From RGIG995 sp045652445 (GTDB lineage Bacteria > Bacillota > Clostridia > Oscillospirales > UBA644), in NCBI GenBank assembly GCA_045652445.1, contig JAZRUJ010000022.1, positions 1 to 27,502 of the forward strand: a DNA stretch of 27,502 bases, written 5' to 3'. The position numbers and the translations under genes were made by a program. Below the pieces are notes generated by a model. That model was not told where the DNA came from. It ran no database searches and saw only the letters and a list, made by a program, of their open reading frames with translations. Of the stretch, positions 8,505 to 15,877 are shown piece after piece. Positions within the stretch are counted from its first letter, which is position 1. The number at the start of each line of letters is the position of its first letter.

Positions 8505-8883
8505 ACGATGCCAAGACCCCGTTTCCGTAGGACGCCGCCTCGGGAGAGTCGTAGGTCTTAATAAGATTTACCGCTTCGTTAATTACCACGGCAGAAGGAG
8601 TTTCGGTGCAATCCAGTTCGTAAACAGCGATCCGCAACGCGGTAAGAAGCATTTTGGACAGACGGTTTACAGCACGTTTGTTGCAATACCGGGCAATGGT
8701 CTGGTCAATTTCATCCTGGCGGTCAAGCACACCGTGAAAAACGGAGAGGACGAATTCATCCAGAGCAATTTCGTGATTTTCTTCCGCAAGGCGGAGAACT
8801 TCATCCCGGTCGGGTTCGGACTGAAAAGCACATTCAAACAGCAGAATAAAAGCATTATTCCGGGCTTCGGAACGTTTCAACAT
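8488..8883 (-). CDS. nusB: Transcription antitermination factor NusB
   Basis: RNA-binding factor that works with NusE (S10) at boxA in rRNA operons to prevent premature termination. All-helical protein with RSEARNNAFILLFECAF at the N-terminus and the conserved C-terminal LLTALRIAVYELD and SAVVINEAVNLIKTYDS. Two ATGs compete: 8892 has AAAGG only one base away, while 8883 lies ten bases from the same AAAGG and begins MLKRSEARN. I chose 8883 (131 residues). It lies 18 bases after the asp23-like gene (using the chosen start), as in many Firmicutes. Confidence 0.95.
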   Translation of the reverse strand: MLKRSEARNNAFILLFECAFQSEPDRDEVLRLAEENHEIALDEFVLSVFHGVLDRQDEIDQTIARYCNKRAVNRLSKMLLTALRIAVYELDCTETPSAVVINEAVNLIKTYDSPEAASYGNGVLASYVREK

Positions 8884-8901
8884 AGATTTCATGCCTTTCG
8901 G

Positions 8902-9267
8902 TTATTTCGTGTTCTTTTTGGGTTTTGCTTGGGCAACGCCCACAACCGCTACGTTAACATTACGGACGTTAATTCCGGTCATATCGGAAACAGCTTCCGC
9001 GACTTCCTTCTGGACCACAACACAAACGTCTTGAATCTTCGTTCCGAACAGAACCGAGATTTGAACGGTCAGTTCCAATCCGGCTTCGGAAGGGATCAAA
9101 GAAACGCCTTTGACAAAAGTGATCTTGGAAGACATGAGATTTTTTGCATTGTTCAACAACCGCTGATGAACGCCTGCAACACCTTCCACATCTTCTGCCG
9201 CTTTAATAGCGATGTCGGCAATAACTTCGTCTGCAATGCGAATGGAACCGTTTTTAATTTCTTCCAT
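8902..9267 (-). CDS. Asp23/Gls24 family (YqhY-like) protein
   Basis: Small cytoplasmic or membrane-associated protein of the Asp23/DUF322 family. In Firmicutes the copy next to nusB is YqhY-like and has been linked to regulation of acetyl-CoA carboxylase and the envelope. Typical blocks are GSIRIADEVIADIAIKAAED, then the EGVAGV turn, and the second-half VQKEVAEAVSDMTGINVRNV. The frame is open further upstream, but GGAGG seven bases before the ATG at 9267 fixes the start (121 residues). The C-terminus is a short lysine-rich tail. It is the first gene of the large housekeeping operon; accB and accC, its usual upstream partners in B. subtilis, are absent. Confidence 0.9.
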   Translation of the reverse strand: MEEIKNGSIRIADEVIADIAIKAAEDVEGVAGVHQRLLNNAKNLMSSKITFVKGVSLIPSEAGLELTVQISVLFGTKIQDVCVVVQKEVAEAVSDMTGINVRNVNVAVVGVAQAKPKKNTK

Positions 9268-9316
9268 AATGAAACCTCCAAGGGTGATTTGAATCAAAGA
9301 TTCGTATTTATATAAT

Positions 9317-9345
9317 ATTATATCATATTTTTACCCATTTGTATA
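9317..9345 (-). promoter_or_regulatory. Predicted sigma-A promoter for the asp23-nusB operon
   Basis: On the minus strand TATACA (9345-9340) and TATAAT (9322-9317) are separated by 17 bases, in AT-rich DNA about 50 bases before the asp23-like start. The -10 box is perfect and the -35 matches TTGACA at four of six positions. Because no strong terminator follows spoIIIAH, this promoter would let the housekeeping genes be expressed independently of sporulation. Confidence 0.6.
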
Positions 9346-9392
9346 GAGGTAATTTGGAATTTTTTTTGAATTTTGTATAAAAATTCATGATT

Positions 9393-9896
9393 TTACGGGT
9401 AAGTTACGACCTTGACAGACCCGCTGACAAATCCGGTTTGAGCAAGGACGGCATCAAATATTTGAGCAGATTGTTGTTCCGTTAATTCGCTCGCACCGAC
9501 CACCACCGTTGCGGTATCCGAAGTAAGAAACACGATACATTCGTCAAAACCTTTTGCTTTCAGTATGTTTTCCAAAGAAGCCTCTCCCTCTGTGATTTTT
9601 GCATAAGCAACAACTTCGTTATAGGCATTGTTACGAACCTCTGCCTCAACCGACTCATCATTGATGATTTCGTTAAGAAGTGCAATAGCCTCTTCCCGAG
9701 ATTGAGATCTCGTATAACGGGCATTGTCAAAGTAAGTATCTTCTTCCGCGGAAGCTCCGGCTTCCACGGCGGGAGGATCCGAAGTTTCGTCGCCGGGAAA
9801 AAGATTTCCCAACAGAGAATATTTCCAGTTAACTGCAACGGCAACAAAGACAAAAACTGCCATTATCACCAGAGTAATTACGGTTTTCTTTTTCAT
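9393..9896 (-). CDS. spoIIIAH: Stage III sporulation protein AH
   Basis: Mother-cell membrane protein whose extracellular domain binds forespore SpoIIQ across the intermembrane space, forming the Q-AH channel. One N-terminal transmembrane helix (TVITLVIMAVFVFVAVAV, about residues 5-22) is followed by an acidic linker and the YscJ/FliF-like ring-building domain, including the SREEAIALLNEII helix and a C-terminal LENILKAKGFDECIVFLT region. The ATG at 9896 follows AGGAG with eight bases' spacing; a GTG at 9905 overlaps the ribosome site and is rejected. The 167 residues are shorter than the B. subtilis protein (about 218), mainly in the linker. Last gene of the spoIIIA operon. Confidence 0.93.
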   Translation of the reverse strand: MKKKTVITLVIMAVFVFVAVAVNWKYSLLGNLFPGDETSDPPAVEAGASAEEDTYFDNARYTRSQSREEAIALLNEIINDESVEAEVRNNAYNEVVAYAKITEGEASLENILKAKGFDECIVFLTSDTATVVVGASELTEQQSAQIFDAVLAQTGFVSGSVKVVTYP

Positions 9897-9907
9897 TTTT
9901 ACCACTC

Positions 9908-10456
9908 CTATGAATTCATTTTTTTAACAGAGATTCGATCGGCAGAGATTCCCAGCGTTCGGGATAAGACTTCGGTTACGTCGTTTTTTACACGGGTACT
10001 GTCACCTCCCTGACAGATTACGGCGACCCCCAAAACCGAGGGGCAATAGACTTTTAATACCAGTCCGGAAGAACGGGAAGAAACCAAAACATATTGTGAT
10101 TTTGAATCGGTTTTTCCGTCGGAAGTAGAAGTATCCTCATCCAGAGCATATACCGTCTCTCCTCCGTCGGAATAGGTGATAAACACGGTACATTTTCCAA
10201 CACCGGACATTTCCGAAAGGGTCTGTTCTAAATCTTCTTGCAAAGTTTCAGAGCAGAATTGAAAATCTACCTCACCATCATTTTCCTTTCCCGTCTGCTT
10301 TTTTGAAAAAACAAAAAGCAACAAAATGACAGATAATACACAAATCAAAATCAGCCACTTATTCTTCCGGAAGAAAGTCGACAACTTTACCAGATCCAAC
10401 GTTTTCTCCCCCGGTGACCCGGAATCCTTGGAAGGAAAAATATTCTTCCAGAGCAT
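9908..10456 (-). CDS. spoIIIAG: Stage III sporulation protein AG
   Basis: Ring-forming component of the SpoIIIA-SpoIIQ feeding-tube apparatus in the mother-cell membrane. One transmembrane segment (WLILICVLSVILLLFVF, about residues 25-41) is followed by the LEQTLSEMSGVGKCTVFITY block and the C-terminal VLGVAVICQGGDSTRVKND and SRTLGISADRISVKKM, both diagnostic of the family. AAAGGAGGTG just before the ATG at 10456 sets the start, giving 182 residues. The first 98 bases overlap the end of spoIIIAF in another frame. Confidence 0.93.
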   Translation of the reverse strand: MLWKNIFPSKDSGSPGEKTLDLVKLSTFFRKNKWLILICVLSVILLLFVFSKKQTGKENDGEVDFQFCSETLQEDLEQTLSEMSGVGKCTVFITYSDGGETVYALDEDTSTSDGKTDSKSQYVLVSSRSSGLVLKVYCPSVLGVAVICQGGDSTRVKNDVTEVLSRTLGISADRISVKKMNS

Positions 10457-10811
10457 CTTGCACCTCCTTTGCATTTCCCGACTGCAACACAACGTTGATT
10501 TGGGTTAACCGATAGCCGTCATCTTCCGATATTAAATCGTTTTCCACAGAATAAGGAGCAACCCCCGTAAGCTCGATTACCCGAGTAGAAACGACGGTGT
10601 TCAATGCGGTTGATTCGGGAAGATCCGTTTCACATTCAAACACTTCCGACTGGGGAAACTCCAGAGAAAAATCCGACCTCCCCCAGTTTGCAAACACAGA
10701 AACACTTACAACTAAAAGCAACAAAAAATATATCCACTCTCCTTTTACAGAAAAGGGAATTATTATGGAGATCAATCCAAAAAACAAACATGCAATTAAC
10801 AGTGACTGCAT
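10359..10811 (-). CDS. spoIIIAF: Stage III sporulation protein AF (short, divergent)
   Basis: Assigned as SpoIIIAF from its position between spoIIIAE and spoIIIAG and its architecture. Two N-terminal membrane helices (residues 3-18 and about 25-41) are followed by a soluble domain ending in a helix-strand pattern (NAKEVQDALEEYF, FQGFRV) like the ring-building motif of this operon. The frame is open upstream to 11039 but that part lies inside spoIIIAE. AGGAGG directly before the ATG at 10811 marks the start, five bases after the spoIIIAE stop. The 150 residues fall short of the roughly 200 in B. subtilis. Sequence motifs alone would be weak evidence; synteny carries the call. Confidence 0.83.
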   Translation of the reverse strand: MQSLLIACLFFGLISIIIPFSVKGEWIYFLLLLVVSVSVFANWGRSDFSLEFPQSEVFECETDLPESTALNTVVSTRVIELTGVAPYSVENDLISEDDGYRLTQINVVLQSGNAKEVQDALEEYFSFQGFRVTGGENVGSGKVVDFLPEE

Positions 10812-10816
10812 CCTAT

Positions 10817-11932
10817 TTAACCTCCTGTAAGCAATAGCAAACCGGAAGAAACCACAACCAAAGAGCAGACGGAAAAAGAAGTCATCATAGCAAAGGTATC
10901 TTTGACGTCTGCGAAAAAGTCTGCCATCAAAGAGCCGCCCAAAACAGAACCCACCGAAGAGAGCAGAGAATACAAAAACACAAAAATCAACCCAAGAATA
11001 CAGGGGGTGGCAAAGAGTGAAACAACAACAAAGACACAAACAACGCCAATCTTACCACTCATGCTTTTACCACAGGCATAGACCGTCTCGATCCCGTCGG
11101 TCAAGGCACTTCCCGCATAGGGCAACAGTTGAACCAGAGCAAAATGGACCCCTTTTCTCGCAACCGTATTGGAAGAATCCAAAGCTGCCCGCTGAACACA
11201 AAAAACCCCCACCGAAAGTCCGGATAAAATTTCAACCCCCCGCGTGCAAAATTTTTTTACAGTACTTACCATGGGACGCAAAGAGAGGGATCTTCGGTAA
11301 AAGCCACTCAACGATGCACTGTAACAAAACCAGCACAATGGGTAATATAATGTGGAAACGGCAGAAGAAATAACGGTAAAAACCACCGGAAGTGTTCCGG
11401 AAATAACCACAGATCCTGTGGTAGATCCCGACCAGACCTGAGAAGTACAGATCACCGGCAACGCTGCAGTTAAAAAGGAAGAAGATTGTCTGGAAACCTC
11501 AGTCAAAGATGAAAGAAGAGTCTCCATTACAGCAAAGGAATATACCCCATTTACCACAACCGAAAGATATCCGACAGACTCCACCAAACCTTCATTGGAT
11601 TTACACACCCCGGAGAGGAGACGAAACAAAACAAGTAAACATAGTCCTGAAGTTAGAATTGGAAGATGTTCGGTTAAAACCGAAACAAGGAGAGAAAAAA
11701 CCATTTTAACCACGTTTGACCAGGTGGGCATCGGAGTTTCCTCCGAAAGATCGATGCCGTATTCTTCCCAAAATTCCACCGTCTCCCGGGGAATGGCGTC
11801 ATAAAAGGCCGCATACCCAACCTGTTCTTCGGCTTGTGCCATCAGATCTCCATTCTCTTCTCCATAGGAAGAAAGAAAAAATAAGGATATAAACAATGGA
11901 ATCAACAGAACAAACAAGGCTTTCTTTTTCAT
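10817..11932 (-). CDS. spoIIIAE: Stage III sporulation protein AE
   Basis: Polytopic mother-cell membrane protein of the SpoIIIA channel complex, a proposed export-gate-like component. The 371 residues start with a cleavable-looking signal (KKKALFVLLIPLFISLFFLSS) followed by an extracellular stretch, then many hydrophobic helices between about residues 75 and 370. ITSAVSTLYYP- and LSVGVFCVQ-type segments resemble the family core (here VISSAVSTLYYPLC and ILSGLSVGVFCVQ). The ATG at 11932 has GGAG eight bases upstream. It sits 13 bases after spoIIIAD. Confidence 0.94.
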   Translation of the reverse strand: MKKKALFVLLIPLFISLFFLSSYGEENGDLMAQAEEQVGYAAFYDAIPRETVEFWEEYGIDLSEETPMPTWSNVVKMVFSLLVSVLTEHLPILTSGLCLLVLFRLLSGVCKSNEGLVESVGYLSVVVNGVYSFAVMETLLSSLTEVSRQSSSFLTAALPVICTSQVWSGSTTGSVVISGTLPVVFTVISSAVSTLYYPLCWFCYSASLSGFYRRSLSLRPMVSTVKKFCTRGVEILSGLSVGVFCVQRAALDSSNTVARKGVHFALVQLLPYAGSALTDGIETVYACGKSMSGKIGVVCVFVVVSLFATPCILGLIFVFLYSLLSSVGSVLGGSLMADFFADVKDTFAMMTSFSVCSLVVVSSGLLLLTGG

Positions 11933-11945
11933 GGATTTTCTCCGA

Positions 11946-12332
11946 TTAAAATTTTACTTCCATCAATTTTTTTGCAAGATCGGAAATTAACGGAACCGCC
12001 ATGGAAACAATGGCGATTTGCCCACAATATTCCACAGTCTCCCCTAACGCTCTTTGTCCATTATCGTTGCAGACACCGGCGGCAAGATGGGTAATTAAGC
12101 CAATCCCCACCCCTCGAAGAACCAGTCCGATGGACGACGAGTCCAATCCGGCTTGCTGCCCTAACTGTTGAAGGGAATCTAAAATTGATTCCAAAGACGG
12201 CAGAAGAGCAGAAAGAAGAAGCAAGATTCCCACAAGGGGCAAAAATTGAGAAATCTCCAAGGAAGAACGTTGCAAGATTCTACTTGCAAACAGGGAGATC
12301 AAAGCAACGCCAAAGATCCAAATAAGATTCAC
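11946..12332 (-). CDS. spoIIIAD: Stage III sporulation protein AD
   Basis: Small polytopic membrane protein of the SpoIIIA complex, paralogous in fold to SpoIIIAC. The 128 residues contain about four hydrophobic segments and the conserved central LRGVGIGLITHLAAGVCND followed by ALGETVEYCGQIAIVSMAVPL, a strong family signature. A GTG start at 12332 overlaps the spoIIIAC stop by four bases (GTGA), implying coupled translation. Confidence 0.95.
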   Translation of the reverse strand: MNLIWIFGVALISLFASRILQRSSLEISQFLPLVGILLLLSALLPSLESILDSLQQLGQQAGLDSSSIGLVLRGVGIGLITHLAAGVCNDNGQRALGETVEYCGQIAIVSMAVPLISDLAKKLMEVKF

Positions 12333-12523
12333 AATCCGAACACCGTCCGAATCGTTTCAAACAGAGAGCCGATCTCATTGACAATAAGAGCAAGAACAAT
12401 GACCAGTCCGCCGATTGTGACCATCAACGCCTGTTCCGATCGGTCCGACTTATTCAAAATTAGATTTAAGACCGCTACAATCATTCCAATAGCGGCAATT
12501 TGAAATAAAATATCCGCATCCAC
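12329..12523 (-). CDS. spoIIIAC: Stage III sporulation protein AC
   Basis: Two-helix membrane protein of the SpoIIIA complex, 64 residues and typical in length. Conserved features are LFQIAAIGMIVAVLNLIL in the first helix and the KSDRSEQALMVTIGGLVIVL segment entering the second. It starts at a GTG at 12523 with GGAGGG six bases upstream. Confidence 0.96.
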   Translation of the reverse strand: MDADILFQIAAIGMIVAVLNLILNKSDRSEQALMVTIGGLVIVLALIVNEIGSLFETIRTVFGL

Positions 12524-12535
12524 GGTCTTCCCTCC

Positions 12536-13033
12536 TTACAATAACAACAATACCAGAACCGCACCGGCACAGCAGCCCAAAACAAGGGCAGATTTTCCGT
12601 TTTTAGAAAGGCTTTCTTTGACGGTTATTTCTGCCTGAGAAAAAATTGTCTCCGCTTGCAACAACAATCGTTCCTGTTCCTCCCCGTCCCCTTGTCCCAA
12701 ATCAAAAAACAGATCATCTGCCGCCGTCCATTCTTCCGGAGAAAAGAACATCTCTTTTTCACATAAATCTTTGGATTTACGGTAATTTTCTGTTAAATCA
12801 AAGGGATCTTCAAAGGAAAACACACGAAGAAGGGGTAACCCTTTCGGACAGTTTTCGGAAGATAAAATATGATGCAACGGGGCAGCACAGCAGCGAATCT
12901 CCCGGCGTAAGTATCGAATTAATCGCAGCATTTGAGAAATTTGCCGGCGACGGGCGGTCAATTCAAGGACATAAATCCCGCTGACCCCCACACAAAGCAG
13001 AAACACCAGAAATAACATGATCCATTTCCACAC
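12536..13033 (-). CDS. spoIIIAB: Stage III sporulation protein AB
   Basis: Mother-cell membrane protein of the SpoIIIA complex. The 165 residues carry an N-terminal hydrophobic helix (IMLFLVFLLCVGVSGIYVL), a cytoplasmic helical domain beginning RRRQISQMLRLIRYLRREI, and a C-terminal hydrophobic helix (ALVLGCCAGAVLVLLLL), the layout expected for SpoIIIAB, which resembles type II secretion F-domain proteins. Start is uncertain: a GTG at 13033 has a fair ribosome site (AAGGGAA), and an ATG at 13018 is the alternative. It overlaps spoIIIAA by 71 bases. Confidence 0.92.
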   Translation of the reverse strand: MWKWIMLFLVFLLCVGVSGIYVLELTARRRQISQMLRLIRYLRREIRCCAAPLHHILSSENCPKGLPLLRVFSFEDPFDLTENYRKSKDLCEKEMFFSPEEWTAADDLFFDLGQGDGEEQERLLLQAETIFSQAEITVKESLSKNGKSALVLGCCAGAVLVLLLL

Positions 13034-13907
13034 ACAAATCTTCCCTTTCCATTATCTTTATTATTTTCCCGGCGTTGCAAGGATCCAAAAAGGCGACCAA
13101 GTCGATTCCTCCCCCGAGAAACAATTCCCGGACGGGAGGTCGGTAAAACAACTCTTCTTTGGAATAGGCATGAGCAGACACCACAAGAGAAACTCCGCTG
13201 CGAAGACCGTCCATCATAGCAGAAACTTCCTCCATCGTTCCGATCTCATCACAGGCAATTACCCGGGGAGAAAGGGTTCGTAAACTCTGCAAAATCCCCA
13301 CCGCCTTGGGATAGCCCCGCAAAACATCACATCCGACAGGGACCGGGCGGGAAGCAGGGAATAATTCTTCCCGTTCGTCCACCACGGAAACCTGGACGTG
13401 TTGTGAAACTTCTCGGACAAGGGAACGCAAAACGGTGGTTTTTCCGCTGCAAGGAGGACCCACCAACATCAAATTATAAATTCGCCCATTTTGATAGATT
13501 CGCTTCAAAATTTCATCGGACTGCAAGTCAAAATCTCTTGCAATCCGAAAAGACAGACCGTAAATATCCCGAATTCCCTCCACAGTACCCTGCTCTCCCA
13601 AGACGGCAGTTCCCATAATCCCAACCCGATGTCCTCCGGGAATGGTAACATATCCAGCCCGAATCTCGTTTCGATGAGAATAGGCGGAAGATGCACAGAT
13701 TTTACGGAAAGAAGTTTCAATATCCGATTTCGTATGTATTATAAAGTCATCAATTCTTCTCCCAAACCTACCCACGATCAACAAAGGGCATCCCTCCTTG
13801 ACGCGAATTTCCCGCAGCGATTCCTGTTCCGATTGGGAAAATCGGGAAAGATAAGTTGCAACAGACGGAGGCAGGTACGGAAGAATTTCCGACAAGATTT
13901 GATCCAA
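12963..13907 (-). CDS. spoIIIAA: Stage III sporulation protein AA (ATPase)
   Basis: Cytoplasmic secretion-type ATPase thought to energise the SpoIIIA channel in the mother cell. Walker A appears as LVGPPCSGKTTVLRSL (near residue 152) and Walker B as RVIACDEIGTMEEV (near residue 216), with EIRVKEGCPLLIV and the GHRVGIMGTAV block upstream. The length of 314 residues is typical. No ATG is available at the 5' end; the TTG at 13907 gives the expected N-terminus DQILSEILPYLPP, with only a weak AAAGG about 12-15 bases upstream. First gene of the eight-gene operon. Confidence 0.95.
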   Translation of the reverse strand: MDQILSEILPYLPPSVATYLSRFSQSEQESLREIRVKEGCPLLIVGRFGRRIDDFIIHTKSDIETSFRKICASSAYSHRNEIRAGYVTIPGGHRVGIMGTAVLGEQGTVEGIRDIYGLSFRIARDFDLQSDEILKRIYQNGRIYNLMLVGPPCSGKTTVLRSLVREVSQHVQVSVVDEREELFPASRPVPVGCDVLRGYPKAVGILQSLRTLSPRVIACDEIGTMEEVSAMMDGLRSGVSLVVSAHAYSKEELFYRPPVRELFLGGGIDLVAFLDPCNAGKIIKIMEREDLCVEMDHVISGVSALCGGQRDLCP

Positions 13908-13941
13908 GGAATTTCACAGCCTTTCTTTTGGGTTCTATTTC

Positions 13942-13970
13942 AGTTTATGCACCACGGACAGGTTTAGAAC
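13942..13970 (-). promoter_or_regulatory. Possible sigma-E promoter for the spoIIIA operon
   Basis: On the minus strand CATAAACT (13949-13942) matches the sigma-E -10 consensus CATACANT at all but one position and lies about 35 bases before the spoIIIAA start. The matching -35, GTTCTAA at 14 bases' spacing, is poor. In B. subtilis this operon is sigma-E dependent. I list it as a candidate only. Confidence 0.3.
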
Positions 13971-13994
13971 AAAAAAAGAACCCGGAAACCGGGT
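13971..13994 (-). terminator. Rho-independent terminator after spoVAE
   Basis: On the minus strand ACCCGG-TTT-CCGGGT forms a six-pair GC-rich stem with a three-base loop, followed by a run of T (TCTTTTTTT). It lies eight bases after the spoVAE stop and just before the spoIIIA leader, so it insulates forespore from mother-cell transcription. Confidence 0.75.
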
Positions 13995-14002
13995 ACTTTT
14001 TC

Positions 14003-14356
14003 TTATTTCATTTTAGGTTTAAAAATCAACGATGCGATTAGTGAAAAAACGATAGCGGCGGTAATTCCGGCGGCGGTGGCAGTCAAACCTCCCGTGAGGA
14101 TTCCCAAAAATCCTTTTTCCCGAATGGCACTGCGAACCCCCTCTGCCAGCAGGTGGCCAAAACCGGTCAAAGGAACTGAGGCACCGGAATGGGCAAATTC
14201 CAACACCGGTTTATAGAGTCCAACGGCGGATAAAGCCACACCGGCAACCACGTAGCCTACCAAAATTCTTGCCGGGGTCAAGCGAGTACGTTCGATTAAA
14301 ATCTGCCCTACAACGCAAAACAGGCCGCCAATCAAAAAAGACATCACGTAATTCAT
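14003..14356 (-). CDS. spoVAE: Stage V sporulation protein AE (SpoVAEb type)
   Basis: Inner-membrane component of the SpoVA channel that imports dipicolinic acid into the forespore and releases it at germination. The 117 residues have about four hydrophobic helices and the family pattern of LTPARILVGYVVAG and SGASVPLTGFGHLLAEGV, where a polar PLTGFG loop recurs in SpoVAC and SpoVAE. GAGGTG is well placed before the ATG at 14356. It follows spoVAD by nine bases. Confidence 0.94.
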   Translation of the reverse strand: MNYVMSFLIGGLFCVVGQILIERTRLTPARILVGYVVAGVALSAVGLYKPVLEFAHSGASVPLTGFGHLLAEGVRSAIREKGFLGILTGGLTATAAGITAAIVFSLIASLIFKPKMK

Positions 14357-14365
14357 TTGTTCACC

Positions 14366-15376
14366 TCACCGGGATAATTCAATTAAATGAGCAATTCCGG
14401 GAACCGATTCCCCCTGCATAATGCTGGTAGGACTCATCAACGCACCCGTACCCATGGCTAATACCCGATTCCATCTTCCCTGTACCATCTGAGGAAGCAC
14501 GTAACCACACAAAACCGAAGCAATACAGCCGCAACCGGAGCCGCCGGAATGGACGTCTTGGGTTTTGGGGTCAAAAATCATACAGCCGCAGTCTTGGTAG
14601 TTTTCTCCAAGGGAAATCCCGTCGGTTTTCATGAGTTCCCGTAATAATTGGGATCCAATTGCCCCCAAATCCCCGGACAAGATTAAATCGTAATCCGAGG
14701 GAGAGGTTTTCGTATCGTCAAAAAATCGCTTTAACGTTAACGCCGCCCCGGGAGCCATAGCAGCCCCCATATTTGCCATATCGGTAATATTCATATCGAT
14801 GATGGCTCCGGGACAAACCTTTTGAATCTTGATTCCGTCCCCGGAAGACGCCACCACGGCACATCCCGAACCGGTTACCGTCCATTGAGCAGACTGGGGC
14901 CGGAATCCACCATATTCCAAAGGAAAACGGTATTGCCGCTCCGAGGAACAAAAGTGAGAACTGGTCACCGCCGCACATTTGTCGGCAAAACCTCCGTCCA
15001 AAGCAAAGGCTGACAAAATCAGACCTTCCACCATTGTCGAACACGCACCATACAAGCCGAAAAACTGTACACCGCTGTCACGAAGGCTATAATTAGAACC
15101 AATACATTGATTGAGAAGATCGCCCGCGAACACAAAGTCAAGATCTTTTTCCAATATTTTTGCTTCTTCAAAAGCATATTTCATCGCCTCCTTTTGCAGA
15201 AAGCTTTCCGCCTTTTCAAAACTGTTTTCTCCGCAATATTCGTCGGTCTGCCAATGATTAAAATATTGCCCCAACGGTCCCTCTTTTTCCATTTTCCCCA
15301 CCATGGCGGCCGAAGATAGAATTACCGGGGGTGTTTCAAGCCGATAGGTGCCACTTCCCAATTTCTTTTGGCTCAT
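14366..15376 (-). CDS. spoVAD: Stage V sporulation protein AD
   Basis: Thiolase-fold protein that binds dipicolinic acid and docks on the SpoVA membrane channel. The 336 residues match the family. Blocks seen include GTYRLETPPVILSSAAMVGK at the start, DFVFAGDLLNQCIGSNYSLR, FFGLYGACSTMVEGL with the cysteine at the thiolase nucleophile position, AVTSSHFCSSERQYRFPLEY, and SGGSGCGCIASVL near the C-terminus. It overlaps spoVAC by four bases (ATGA). Confidence 0.97.
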   Translation of the reverse strand: MSQKKLGSGTYRLETPPVILSSAAMVGKMEKEGPLGQYFNHWQTDEYCGENSFEKAESFLQKEAMKYAFEEAKILEKDLDFVFAGDLLNQCIGSNYSLRDSGVQFFGLYGACSTMVEGLILSAFALDGGFADKCAAVTSSHFCSSERQYRFPLEYGGFRPQSAQWTVTGSGCAVVASSGDGIKIQKVCPGAIIDMNITDMANMGAAMAPGAALTLKRFFDDTKTSPSDYDLILSGDLGAIGSQLLRELMKTDGISLGENYQDCGCMIFDPKTQDVHSGGSGCGCIASVLCGYVLPQMVQGRWNRVLAMGTGALMSPTSIMQGESVPGIAHLIELSR

Positions 15377-15822
15377 TGTACCACCCCAATCTGAAGCAAA
15401 ATATAAAAAATAAGTCCGTAAAGGGTGGACGCGGCAACCCCGTAGGCAATCACCGATCCGGCAACCGAAAAGATTTTAGGACCGACCCCGAGAACCATTC
15501 CTTCCACTCGAAATTCGATCACAGGAGAAGACATGGCGTTTGCAAATCCGGTGATGGGAACCAACGTACCGGCACCTCCCACCCGGGAGATTTTATCGTA
15601 TACGCCAAAACCTGTCAAAAGAATACTGCAAAAGACCAACGTTACCGATTCCATGGCGGAAGCAACGGTCTCGTCCAAACCGCAAGATAAATAAAATTCC
15701 TGAAAAATTTCCCCCAAAAGACAGATCGCACCGCCAATCAAAAACGCTCCCAGACACCCCTTCCACAAGGGTTTTTTAGGCGTTAATTTCCAAACAAGTT
15801 GTTGATAATCTTCCGATCGCAT
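15373..15822 (-). CDS. spoVAC: Stage V sporulation protein AC
   Basis: Membrane component of the SpoVA dipicolinate channel; SpoVAC of B. subtilis behaves as a mechanosensitive channel. The 149 residues contain about four hydrophobic helices with family motifs KGCLGAFLIGGAICLLGE, FCSILLTGFGVYDKI and GAGTLVPITGFANAM. AGGAGG seven bases before the ATG at 15822 supports the start. Only spoVAC-AD-AE is present, the minimal set common in Clostridia, without spoVAA, AB or AF here. Confidence 0.96.
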   Translation of the reverse strand: MRSEDYQQLVWKLTPKKPLWKGCLGAFLIGGAICLLGEIFQEFYLSCGLDETVASAMESVTLVFCSILLTGFGVYDKISRVGGAGTLVPITGFANAMSSPVIEFRVEGMVLGVGPKIFSVAGSVIAYGVAASTLYGLIFYILLQIGVVQ

Positions 15823-15848
15823 GACAAAGCCTCCTTCAATTCATGAAA

Positions 15849-15877
15849 TATTTTTACCCCTCCCAAAAAAAATATAC
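15849..15877 (-). promoter_or_regulatory. Possible forespore (sigma-F/sigma-G) promoter for spoVACDE
   Basis: On the minus strand GTATA (15877-15873) and GGTAAAAATA (15858-15849) are 14 bases apart. The -10 fits the sigma-F pattern GGNNANAWTR at every position and the -35 fits GYATA; reported spacing is about 15. A start here would give a leader of about 20 bases containing the spoVAC ribosome site. In B. subtilis spoVA is read by sigma-G, whose recognition overlaps sigma-F. Confidence 0.5.

Noticed and set aside
9368..9386. Hairpin after spoIIIAH as a terminator
   Set aside because: The stem is only A-T rich (GAATTTT with AAAATTC) and is followed on the minus strand by A, not T, so it lacks the features of a rho-independent terminator.
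10812..11039. Extended N-terminus of spoIIIAF
   Set aside because: This part lies inside spoIIIAE, is an arginine- and cysteine-rich shadow translation, and a strong AGGAGG precedes the ATG at 10811.
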